A stretch of 64,000 nt of DNA. Origin: Echinometra lucunter (Eukaryota > Echinodermata > Echinoidea > Camarodonta > Echinometridae). The notes under the pieces are model-generated. The model was not told where the DNA came from, searched no databases, and saw only the letters and a list, made by a program, of their open reading frames with translations. Each line of letters opens with the position of its first letter. Position 1 is the first letter of the stretch. The translations under genes were made by a program, and so were the position numbers. The DNA is taken from contig CM057151.1 in the NCBI GenBank assembly GCA_029962745.1, forward strand, positions 34,304,818 through 34,368,817. Reading direction: 5' to 3'. Below, one piece after another: positions 20,601-31,325 of this stretch.

Positions 20601-21410
20601 TCACTGCAAGGTAAGGCAAGGCAAGGTAAGGCAATTTTATCTTAAACAGATGAATTTTCTGGAGATAACGGCCTGTGACCATATTCCTGTCATACCTTCT
20701 GCATGTAAGAACGGAAGATGCCGATGGCAAAAATAACGAGAAGAGAGTAACAATACACTTGAACCTGTTCTCAGTATTAAAGAAAAATCCATTTTCGCCC
20801 TCTCAGTAAAATCTAGAAACAATATGTTTTCGGGCAGCAAACACTCTTATTCCAGCAGCGAGATGCCCGAATATCATAATGCAGTGTATTTTTGCAGCGA
20901 AGCGTCCGACTATCCTCGAATTCTGCAGGGAGGTGATGTAAACATTACAAAATTATGGTGTATTTTGTAAAAATTTTCCTCGCTCGCTGTGCTCACTCAT
21001 ATGATATCTAGATAAAGAATTATTAGGGAAGGGGCATGCAAAGGAGGTGAGCGAATAAATTTTAGATATCTTAAAGGCCTGTGGTAGGCTATATTTTGAT
21101 GACGAAATGATACTTTATCATCAAAAGGGTGTGTTTCTCCTTGCTCGCTTCGCTCGCTCGTAAAGAAACAGGGTGGTTTTGGACAGCAAACAAGTGGACC
21201 AGCTAGGTGCTAACCATATTTGGTAGTGAAGTGACCAAAATACATGTACATTTAAATCTCTTATAGACCCAGAGTGTATTTTGATGACAAAATAATTATT
21301 TTATAGCAAGAAGTGGTTAATACATTTAAATCTCTTATAGGCCCAGAGTGTATTTTGATGACAAAATAATTATTTTATAGCAAGAAGTGGTTAATTTTGG
21401 CTCGCTCGCA
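20600..21410 (-). repeat. Mirror-motif array, reverse orientation, without clear ends
   Basis: Two to three units of the same family as 23421-24893. Islands lie near 20985, 21143-21160 and 21397. The intervening text includes the family's TATTTTGATGAC and GCAGCGAGATG blocks. A stretch of about 73 bp is duplicated almost perfectly (about 21250-21323 and 21323-21397). A purine-rich stretch and poly-C blocks at 20100-20560 match the flank layout of the intact copies, but no paired TIRs could be assigned. Confidence 0.7.
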
Positions 21411-21420
21411 AAAAAAAAAA

Positions 21421-21540
21421 AAGTAAATGTGTGTGTGTGTGTGAGGGTGTGTGTGTGGGTGTGTGAGGGTGTGTGTGTGTGTGCGTTTCTCTCTCTCTCT
21501 CTCTCATCCGGTAGCTTCCCCCCCCCCCCCCTCCCGCGCT
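21421..21540. repeat. (GT)n, (CT)n and poly-C microsatellites
   Basis: GT/GGGT-rich 21427-21483, CT-rich 21488-21505, poly-C 21519-21532. The reading frames across it are low-complexity artefacts. Confidence 0.85.
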
Positions 21541-23332
21541 GCAACAATGGCGTTTTCAGATCCTGGCCTCGAAGGGGCGGGAAAACATCTCAATTTACAA
21601 CAATTCTTAATCGTTTGGAGCCGTCTAGGATATACATTACCCTTTTTATTTAAAAAGCGCATGCATCAAATTCAATGCACCCGTCTGATTCTTACAAGGC
21701 TTCGAAAGATAGCTCTGAGAGGTAGGACAAATATCCAACTATTCCGCAGACCTCCTGCCATTCAAGAAGGTTTAACTGAGAGAAATATTTTACAAACCTC
21801 GACAAGGAATTTTGATCTGCTTTTATCTTTTTATTATCAGTACATATCTTGATGACGAAACTATGTTCCACTTTCAGATCATAAAGTGTCAAAATATTAC
21901 AGAGCCTCATAATCCATATTCAGGCAACACATTTAGCTTCTCTGCAGAAACGCGGCAGGAAAATTGCTGTTAAAACCCTTTTCAATTTCAATTCATTTTC
22001 AGTGTTTTATTTCTACCATGCAGAAGATATCCCACTCCATGATTCCCCCATCCCCCTCTGAAAAGAAACGATTCTTTGCATATACGTGATATCAGGAATA
22101 TATACATATAATATTGGTGGCAATCAAAACAAACAATCATGTACTGTAATAATCACTTTATTATCTACATATACTTGACAATCATCCTTTGTCCAAAAGA
22201 GTGATATAATTATATCTATATAGACAGACAGACAGATAGATAGATAGATAGATATTCATCTTTCTTTCCACATGTTCCATACAACTTTGCATACGATCAT
22301 TGTTTATTATATTACAACATGTTACAATGCAAACAAAATCACAACAACGGTATAATGAAGTGGATTAAAAGAAAGAGGAGGAGGCCTTGATAAAAGCAGA
22401 GCTTGTAAGGTGTCCCCTCGGAACTAAATTATAACTTGGCTGGTACACAGCGACGTTATTAATGTAATGAAATTATAATACTGTAACTACCTAAGAATAC
22501 AACATGAAAGGGATGGAGACAGAAAAACACAGGCTTTATACAAAAAAGCGGGGTAACGCTTTCTTCATCAATAACTGATACAGAAATTGTGGGGATAAAA
22601 TAACTTACACCTTAAAACTGCCTATTCATATTAACAAGGATGGTCCGCATCATGAATATCTGTAGGTCAAAACTGAAAACGCTTAGTGATTTACTAAAGA
22701 AGGGAGGTATGGTATTGCTACACTGATCATCAGGGAAATTATGTCGTCTTATAAAACGAACCGAAAGAGGGAAAAATAATTAATGTAGCTGTGCGCAAAA
22801 GCCAAATGGGATTCTCAATCATAAGTTTAATAGCATAAGCTTAAGTTGAAATATCTATGTAGATTAACATCATTTTATTTTTTAATGTGAAGTATAATAT
22901 TTGCCAACAATTAAAGGGAGATTATGGAAAATATAGTCACATTTTGTTAAAACAAGAGGAAAAACCTTTGGCATTCCATTTGGCTGTTCATAGAAAAGTC
23001 ATGCGTAGTTTTGCCCCTTTCAGTGTTGTCTTGTATCGTCTGTCTTGTTTGTATTTTTATTCTTTCTTTTTTTTGAGTAAATGATACTGTTATATTCATG
23101 TTTGGGAACTTTAATTACAAGCTTTGCTTTTAAGGTTTCCGCCACAATGTAGCTTGTATTTATGTATTCATTTACCTAATTATTCAAAACATACTTATAT
23201 GGAAACTGAAGCTTGTATACTGAATCTCAATCGTTGGTATTTTATGCTTGTATTTATTTTGTAAAGTGAAAATTCCTGTCAGTTATTTTCTGCTATTGTG
23301 GAAATAAATGAAATGAAAATGAAATGGAAATG
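21541..23332 (+). other. No gene recognised; possible LINE 3'UTR with GAAAT tail
   Basis: AT-rich, with a GACA/GATA microsatellite (22221-22253). Its 3' end reads GTGGAAATAAATGAAATGAA and further AAATG repeats (23297-23332), which resembles the tail of a 5'-truncated LINE. No RT sequence was seen upstream, so this is tentative. Confidence 0.3.
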
Positions 23333-23420
23333 CGTAACTTCAGGCACATCTTTGTGAAACACCCTACGGCTGAAAATTTCAGCATGATGTCGCGTGGACC
23401 AACCTTTAAAGAACGACCGA

Positions 23421-24524
23421 CAGAGGCGTCGATCCCCAAGAAAATTTCGGGGGGGGCAAAGATATCATTTTGCCCCCCCCCCCCCCCCAATAATTTCCGA
23501 ACAAACAAAAAAAAGAAAAAAGAAAAAAGAAAAAAAAAAGAAAGAGAAAAGAAAGGAAAAGGAAAGAAGGAAGTGAAATGAAAGCGGAAACAAGGAAAAA
23601 GAAAGTAAATGGGACACTGGGAAGCGCTCGCTCGCTTCGCTCGCTCGCATTTAAGTATCTTAACCAATGCCGATGATAATTACTATTTTTATGAAAGGAC
23701 ATCGGTTTGCATCTACAGTTCCTATCTAATGTTATACTATTCTTCTACTCATAGGAAGTAATATAAACAAACAAGATATCACTCCAAGAAATTGAACGGC
23801 CAGTTGACCTAAAAATAGATAGGCCTACACGTTCAGTAGATAACAGCCTAGATTAAAAAAAAAAAAGACATAATTTTCGTTAGCTCGCTCGCTACTCTCG
23901 CTGGTAAAAGCTAGATACAAGATGATTTCGGGCAGCAAGTAGCTTATTATAGCAGCGAGATCATATTTGGGCAGCGATGGGGTTGACAAATTTTTAGTGA
24001 CGAATCCATATAAGTTTGCTGGGATCGGTCGTTGACTTTACTTGCCAATGGTAGAAACAGAATGGATTCGGACTGCAAGCCAGGTAGCTAAAACAAAGTC
24101 ATAATTATTCGGCACACTGGTGATCGGATGTATTATTCAGATATCATACTGGCATGACAGGTTTATAGTGTATTCTGATGATGATAATGATAACATTCCG
24201 TTCTTGTATAGCGCATTATGATGACGAAATAACACTGCTATCATATGGAAAAGGATATATTTTTCCTCGCTCGCTACGCTCGCTCGTTTGATATTAATGG
24301 TTTTGAAAAGCAAACGAATTCGGTAAGTGAGATGAGACCGAATAGATAATGTAGATGTTTCATGGGCTCACAGTGTAATTTGTCGAAGGGGTTACTACTT
24401 CTACCATCAAAAACAGTGTGTGATTCTTCGCTCGCTCGTAATATTAAAAAACAGAGTGGTTTCGGGGGTATCAACAATGGACCAGCGATGTGACAAAATA
24501 GAGTCATATTTGGCAGAGAGGTAA

Positions 24525-24584
<60 letters not shown>

Positions 24585-24893
24585 TAGGTATCATTTATGC
24601 CTATAGTGTATTTTGATAACTAAACACTTCTCTCATAACAAGAAAGTTGTTATTTTTTTGCTCGTTCGCTTCGCTCGCTCGCAAAATTAAAAAAACAAAA
24701 ACCAACAACAACAACAAAAAAGGATGGTTCACAGTATAGCAAGATGCGTATTTTCCCCCCACATTGAAAATGCTTCACGATGACATAGGCCTATGTTATG
24801 TATATATATATATCAGTAGCCGTGGGTTCATCTCCGCTTGATCGTCTTGCCCCCCCCCCCCCCCCCAATCCGAAAAATGGATCGACGCCTCTG
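23421..24893. mobile_element. hAT-like non-autonomous transposon with 15-bp perfect TIRs and mirror-motif array
   Basis: Perfect 15-bp terminal inverted repeats CAGAGGCGTCGATCC (23421-23435) and its complement (24879-24893) are flanked by an 8-bp duplication with one mismatch: ACGACCGA (23413-23420) and ACGACCGC (24894-24901). Next to each TIR is a poly-C/poly-G tract. The interior holds the mirror-motif array in reverse orientation, with islands at 23624-23648, 23883, 24265-24286, 24428 and 24661-24682, plus an (AT)n(GT)n microsatellite. No coding capacity was seen. CA-ended TIRs and 8-bp TSDs suggest the hAT superfamily. Confidence 0.88.
24529..24585. repeat. (AT)n(GT)n microsatellite
   Basis: An (AT)n run of about 37 bp and then (GT)n, inside the 23421-24893 element. 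Confidence 0.9.
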
Positions 24894-25359
24894 ACGACCG
24901 CTGTCAATTTTACCTTTAATCATACAATAAAACATGCGTAGGCTGATAGCAATATTAGAATAATCTTCACATTCATAGCACATCATAAACCTAAGAGGGC
25001 TTTTCTCTCATTACGCGAAGTATTACAAATATCATGTTCGTTTAGTGAAACTATATAAGATTTTAATTATAGGCCTAATTTCCAGCAGATTGCGTCGTAC
25101 CCATAATCATAATGAAAGTATGTTGCGATATTCGTCTTCGATTGAGAATTTCTTGGTACATGGCAAATGAGCAGATGGGGTTGGGGTGAACTAGAGTTGT
25201 CATTCACCCCCCCCCCCCCCAAAAAAAAAAAAAAAAAAAAAAAAAATATCTAGACATTGCCAATATTCGTCTGGTATATTTTCTGGTATTTTTATTACGA
25301 AATTACAGTTTTTTTCTGTAACAGTATGTCGAAACACAGAAACGTCAGCTGTCATCCAT

Positions 25360-25577
25360 GTATCTATAGGAGGGGGGGGGGAGGCACGGGCCCTGGGCGC
25401 CACTTTTAGGGGCACAAAAAACATATTTAAAAAAAGAGGTCCTGTTATTCCACATCCTGCCTATATGTATTAAAATTTAATCTGATGACCAACAAAAGAA
25501 TGATATTTGGGTTTTTTTCATCAGAAGTTGAAAGGCAGCGCAATTTCAGCGATTGCAACGGGCGCCGCTTTCCCTGG
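25360..25577. mobile_element. 5'-truncated copy of the adjacent CAGTGGCGTATC MITE
   Basis: Aligns with 25600-25870: CCTGGGCGCCACTTTTAGGGG, CACATCCTGCCTA, AATTTAATCTGATGACCAAC and GCAATTTCAG occur in the same order in both. The left terminus and the last 13 bp of the right terminus are missing, so the two copies are joined head to tail. Confidence 0.65.
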
Positions 25578-25882
25578 CAGTGGCGTATCTAAGGGGAGGG
25601 CACAAGCCCCGGGTGCCACTTTTAGGGGCCGCAAATAAGCAACAACAACAAAAAAATCTTGTTATATCATATATCCTGCCTACATGTACTGGAAATTTAA
25701 TCTGATGACCAACCCTCCAAAAAAGTTACAAATTTCAAGTTTTTGTTTTCGTTTTTTGTTTTGTTTTTTTGTTTTGTTTTATTTTTTTTTTTTTTTTTTG
25801 TTCTTTTGCTCTGGCGTCAGAGGTTGGAAAGGATGCAATTTCAGTGCTTCCCCGTGCGTCGTTTTCCCTCGATACGCCACTG
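25578..25882. mobile_element. 305-bp hAT-like MITE downstream of the P450 stop
   Basis: Perfect 12-bp TIRs CAGTGGCGTATC (25578-25589) and complement (25871-25882). It contains a T-rich stretch (25736-25805). It ends 76 bp from the P450 stop codon, so it may contribute to that gene's 3'UTR. Confidence 0.75.
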
Positions 25883-25958
25883 ACGCCATCCCATCCTGGT
25901 AGGCGACATAGCTCCCGTACACCTAATATCCAGTTCATGTGGCCATGAATAGGTCCAA

Positions 25959-28900
25959 TCAACGTGGGCTAGCGATGATGTCGAATTTCTTGGGAGCGAG
26001 TGTCGATGTGCGATGTCCAAATCCATAATCAGGTAGGACATGGTCGGGTAGCTTGAAGGTAAATCGTTGCAGCAAGTTGGTGAAGAACAAAAACAGTTCA
26101 ACCTTAGCCAGCTGCTCTCCAAGGCAAACCCTCCTTCCTGGACAAAAATACCAATACAATAAAATATGAATAAATTAATAGCTCAAATTTAATAACGAAA
26201 TAAAATAAAACAAAGTGAAATGATATGAAATAAAATAAAACAAGTAAAAAGAAACCTACAACACAGAACTAAAATGATTAATAAAAAAAAAAAAAACCAA
26301 GAGACCATGGCATATAGCGTGTATCCAGCTATTGGGGTAGGGCATTTCCGTCATGGAGAAAGGTGGTGGAAATACATGTATTAAGTGGATATACATGTAT
26401 TAAGTGGATAAACATGCAAGATAAAAAGGCAACGAGTGAGGCAGAGCGTACAGAATAATGATATCGAACTATCCTCGTGCTGCCATCACTCTCTTCTTTT
26501 CAGTTCAACCGTCTTTTATTCTCCATTCGATTGGAGGATAAGTATTTGTGCTCCTTAAACCTATAATAGTCTTCACTTTTCTTGGAGAGACATTGAAAAC
26601 AGGATAGGGATTTTTTTAGAAGGCTAAAATAATTACATTTTGGTAAAATGTAATGTTGCCACGATACTGCTTCGGCAGAAATTCACTTAGTAGCAATGCA
26701 AAGCTTAGGGAGATTACCTAAACGGACAGTTAATTTTGAAAGATTTTTTTCATTGTTTGGGTTATATTGGCACAAAGACGGCTACATGCTATAACGAAGA
26801 TACTGCTTGTCTCTTTGTGAACTCAACATAGTGTGTCAAATATATTTTCCCATGATATATCTTGAGCTAAGAGGGAGACAAGCAGCATCTTTAGAGATAA
26901 TGGAGAAAATATGAAATTTTGTGCACAAAACATATAGAGAGTTGTCCTAAACCTGCCATTTTGAAGCAACATTGCCAATTTGATGATCGCCTTAGAAAGT
27001 AAAATTGAGACTCTTCAAACTTTCTCATTTCGTAACCGATTTTGATGGAACATTTTAGAAATTTCTTCTCGCTATCCTCTCTTTTCATTAAAATAAATAT
27101 TTCCCCAGGGTTTCATTCGCCTTTAAGTTTACCTGCACCAAAAGGCATATGCCCCTCTGGCCTCTTGGTCATCATCCCATCTTCACTTAAAAATCTCGTC
27201 GGGTCAAAGGTCTCAGGGTCGGGCCACAGCTCTTCGTCTAGATGCATGCCTACCATGTTCATCATTATGATGGAGCGCTCCGGAAGGAAATACCCCCGAA
27301 ACACGATGCTCTCCGTGTTAATGTGGGGAATGCCGAGGGGTGCAATTGGACGGATTCGGAGAAGTTCGGCAATGGTAGCTTCGGTGAAAGGCATCCTGTT
27401 GCGGTCGTCGTAGTGAGGTGTGCCTTCACAACCGATGACAGCGTCGATTTCTCGGCAGACCTAAATTAATAGCAAACAAACACAGTTACGAGACTTGTGG
27501 TGCATTTCAATCACAAATCAAAACCAAACACTAAACATAATTCATTACAGGATTATACTCCAGAACATCTAACCCCCTGAATCCTTCTTAAGACTAAAAC
27601 TTATTTGACATTTAACCGCAATAAAGACGGCCAACAAGACCAACATCGTATGAGAATGACGGGCTAATGAGACCGTGGAACAACGAAACCGACGGTGACG
27701 TGAAAGTCTCATGTGGAACTTATGAAGTTCATGAAAGCGACATCGGTGGTCTCGCGGGCCGTCATCTTTGGATGTTGGTCTCATGGACTTATTTTCATTT
27801 TATTTATTTTTTTATTATTTATTATTTATTTTCTTTTAATTTATTTATTCATTTTTTTATTCATTTTTTTTTTTTGGTAGACCGTCCATCAAATAGCTTG
27901 TCCCCTCCTTCATTGTTTTGATAACTGATTAATATCTTAATTGTCTTCCTTTCTTCTACAGGTTGTCCTGTACCTTTTCCTGGACATCTGGATACCCAGC
28001 CATATAGAGCATGGCCCATGTGAGTGTAGTTGCGACGGTCTCGGTTCCGGCTAAGTAGATATCGAGGAGTGTTCGCCAGAGGAGTGACTCGTCCAAGAAG
28101 CTCTCTTCTCCTGCGTCTTTCGCCCGGTCGATCTCGGCTAGGCACATGTCAATAACGTCTCTTGGGTTGTTGACGTCCACCGTCTCGCGGTGTTCGACGA
28201 CCTCCTCCTTCATCAAGTCGATCAGTGAGTTGCACATGGTACGTTCTTTCTTGAAGAGCGGAGTGTAGTACAGCCATGGCATCATCTCAAGCGGCCCATA
28301 AAAGTTCTCGGCCCCGAGGACGTCGGTGATGAGCTTCACCATCAGCTGAAACCTACCGTTGGAATAATCGAACCGCTGACCCGCCGTGATCGACCGAATA
28401 ATGTTGGCGACGGCATAGTTGATGGTGCGGAATGGATCGAAGGGTTTACCATCGGCCAGGGCAAATTCTCTGCAGAGAATTTGGGCTTCTTCGTTGACCC
28501 AGTCTGCGGCAGTCCTCTTTCCCATGCCAAACTTGCGGAAAGCAAGGAGAAAAAAGCGCCGCATATCACTCCATGCTTCCCCCTCTTCAAAAATAATGCT
28601 ACCTGAACACACAAAGAACAAAAGAAATACCCAACAATGCTCATGAAAAGGGGAGTGTTTCATAAAGCTGTTCGTAAAGTTACGAATGACTTTACAAACG
28701 ACTGGAATATGGCAAGCCAAATGGGATACCAAAAGTTTTTCCTGACGTTTTAACAAATTGTGACTGCATTTCCCATAATCTCAATTAAATTTTTGCAAAA
28801 AATATACTTCGCAATAAAAATGTTGGTAAACAATAGTAATGTTAATCTACACTGTAAAAAATATTGGGTAAAAATGTGCCATGAGGGTAATTATGTGTCC

Positions 28901-31290
28901 AACCAACTTTTGGGCATTACTTTCTTTTTATCTCATTTGATGGAAATTTTGCCCATTCTAAAGTAATTACTGCTTATTTTTACCCTGACTGGACAATATG
29001 CTTCCCGCATTGGGTAAAAACATTGCCCAAAGTTGGTTGGACATATAATTACCCTCGTGCTGGTTAAAATTTTACCCAATATTTTTTACAGTGTATGTCT
29101 GCATATTTCACCTTTAGCTGATGCGATTTATAATGATTGAGAATCCCATTTAGCCTGCCATATTCAAGTCGTTCGTAAAGTCGTTCGTAACTTTACGAAT
29201 AGCTTTATGAAACAACCCCTGTTCCTGTGTATCTTCCTGCGCGTATTCCTTGACCAAGAGTTTAATGAATTCATTACGATGATTACTATGTCCGTCGATG
29301 AAAAACTCTTACGAAGCCACTATTGATTTCTAGATCCCATGCCTGAGGAATATGCGCAACTATTATGGTTGGTTTTTCTTGACTGAAATATCAATACATA
29401 AAAACTGAATCACCATGGGTGTCGCTTGTGTTCGTGGTTGGGGGAATGATTGATGCCGAATATCCTAGATGAGGGAGCAAGACGACCAAGCGGAAAAGGG
29501 TGTGGGGTTCAAACGTGAAGGATCGACTAAGCAAAGTATATTTCTCAGTCTAATCTACCGTCCCAATTAACCACACAAGAAACTGTTGTCAAACTATATC
29601 GCAGAGGTAGATCCTCATTACTTGACTGGAATGTTAAGGGACCTCGGTTTTGTTGGGGTTTTTTTCCTTTCTTTCTTTTTTTTTTAGTTGACACTTCTTT
29701 TAAGAGTATGAGCGACTCTGTTTCTTATTTTGCGAGGGAGCGAAGCGAGCGAGCAAAAAAATCCAAGTACTTGTTACAGAAATGTTATTTTGACATCAAA
29801 ATACACTCTAGGCCTATGAGATTATTTGGATGGTATATTTGGCAACCTTGCTGCCAAATATGACTAGTTTATCACCTCGCTGTAAAAACCACCCTGTTTC
29901 TGCATATAAGTGACAAAGTGCCTGGGTGTCATGGTTGATGAGGAGTTATGTTGGACGGAACAAGTAGAAAAGGTTATCAAAACTGCTCAAAAAATATCAG
30001 TGTGATTAAGCGTGCCAGAAGTTATATTCCAACAAAATCTCCAAAATTGCTGTACAACGCCATTGTTCTATCTACCTCACTTTGATTATTGTTCGTCAGT
30101 TTGGTCTGAGAGATTTCAACGACAAACACTTAAACTGCAAAAGGTTCAGAAACGAGCTGCACGTGTTGTACTGGGAGAAGGGGTTTGATGTACCTTCGAA
30201 TGACATTGTTTAGGATGGATGCCTATTCAAACACGTTTTCAGTTTGGACGTGCAGTGATGATGTATAAATGCTGGCATGATATGGCGCCAAAATACTTAA
30301 AGAAAGATTTATATCATGTCAGTTCACGACATGATCACAACACAAGACAAGCTGAAAGGAATGCATTGTGTGTACCAAAATTTAGGACTGATACATTCAT
30401 ACATAGTCCCCTAGTTTCAGGAATTAGGACATGGAACCGATTGGAAAATTCTATTAAGGGGTCACCTACACTGAACAGTTTTAAACATACCCTAAGAGTT
30501 TTGTCATCTGCTGATGGTGTGTAAGTGAATTATTATTAGGGTTATCACTGATAATCTTTTATATTATTATAATTATAATTATAATTATTGTTATTGTTGT
30601 TATAATTGTTGTTATTTCAATTTCTTTACAAATTTGACCAATAACTGCAATATCAATAAGCAGTTATAATATAAGAGCTTGACATGAAATCTTTGAAACT
30701 ACTAAAGTTCACCAGTCTTGGTCACAGTAAGCACTTTCTTTGGTGGAAGCGTGCACATGTATTCCATTATTCAGGTATATATACTGTGAACATTCAACGT
30801 GAATGTTCTATTCGAAAAGCCATAACATCTTAATACTGGTGTAAATATGTATAAATTATAACATCTCTAGTATACGGTGTGTCAGGTCAGGGTATGGCGG
30901 AAAATGGCGTTTACAATTCATTAATTGATGTTAATGATTTTCTTTTTTCCTTTTTTAATCAGACGATTTCTTGCTATCTTCCCCTGTTAATTTCTTTTCT
31001 CGTCAATGCCTAAAATCCGATTACCGAGATCTGCCTCACAGACTAATAACTGTCTGTACATACAATGTGTATTTCTTGACAATCCGCTTTTTATGTGGAT
31101 GCCTAATTAATTTCTAGATCCTGTGTATAAGGTGTGGATATATTTTTTCGACTTTGTTTTGTTATTGTAATCTTGTTTTCATTGATGATGTTATTGAACA
31201 TATGTTACCAAACAGGGCCTCATGGAAGACCACCATTATTGGTGAAATGTGCTACCCTGTATAAATATCAGAAATAAAAAAATAAATGAA

Positions 31291-31325
<35 letters not shown>

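Noticed and set aside
23293..23702. Frames rich in Phe/Lys and ERSERA-like peptides
   Set aside because: Generated by a purine-rich tract and the GAGCGAAGCGAGC island; the same peptide appears wherever the island occurs.
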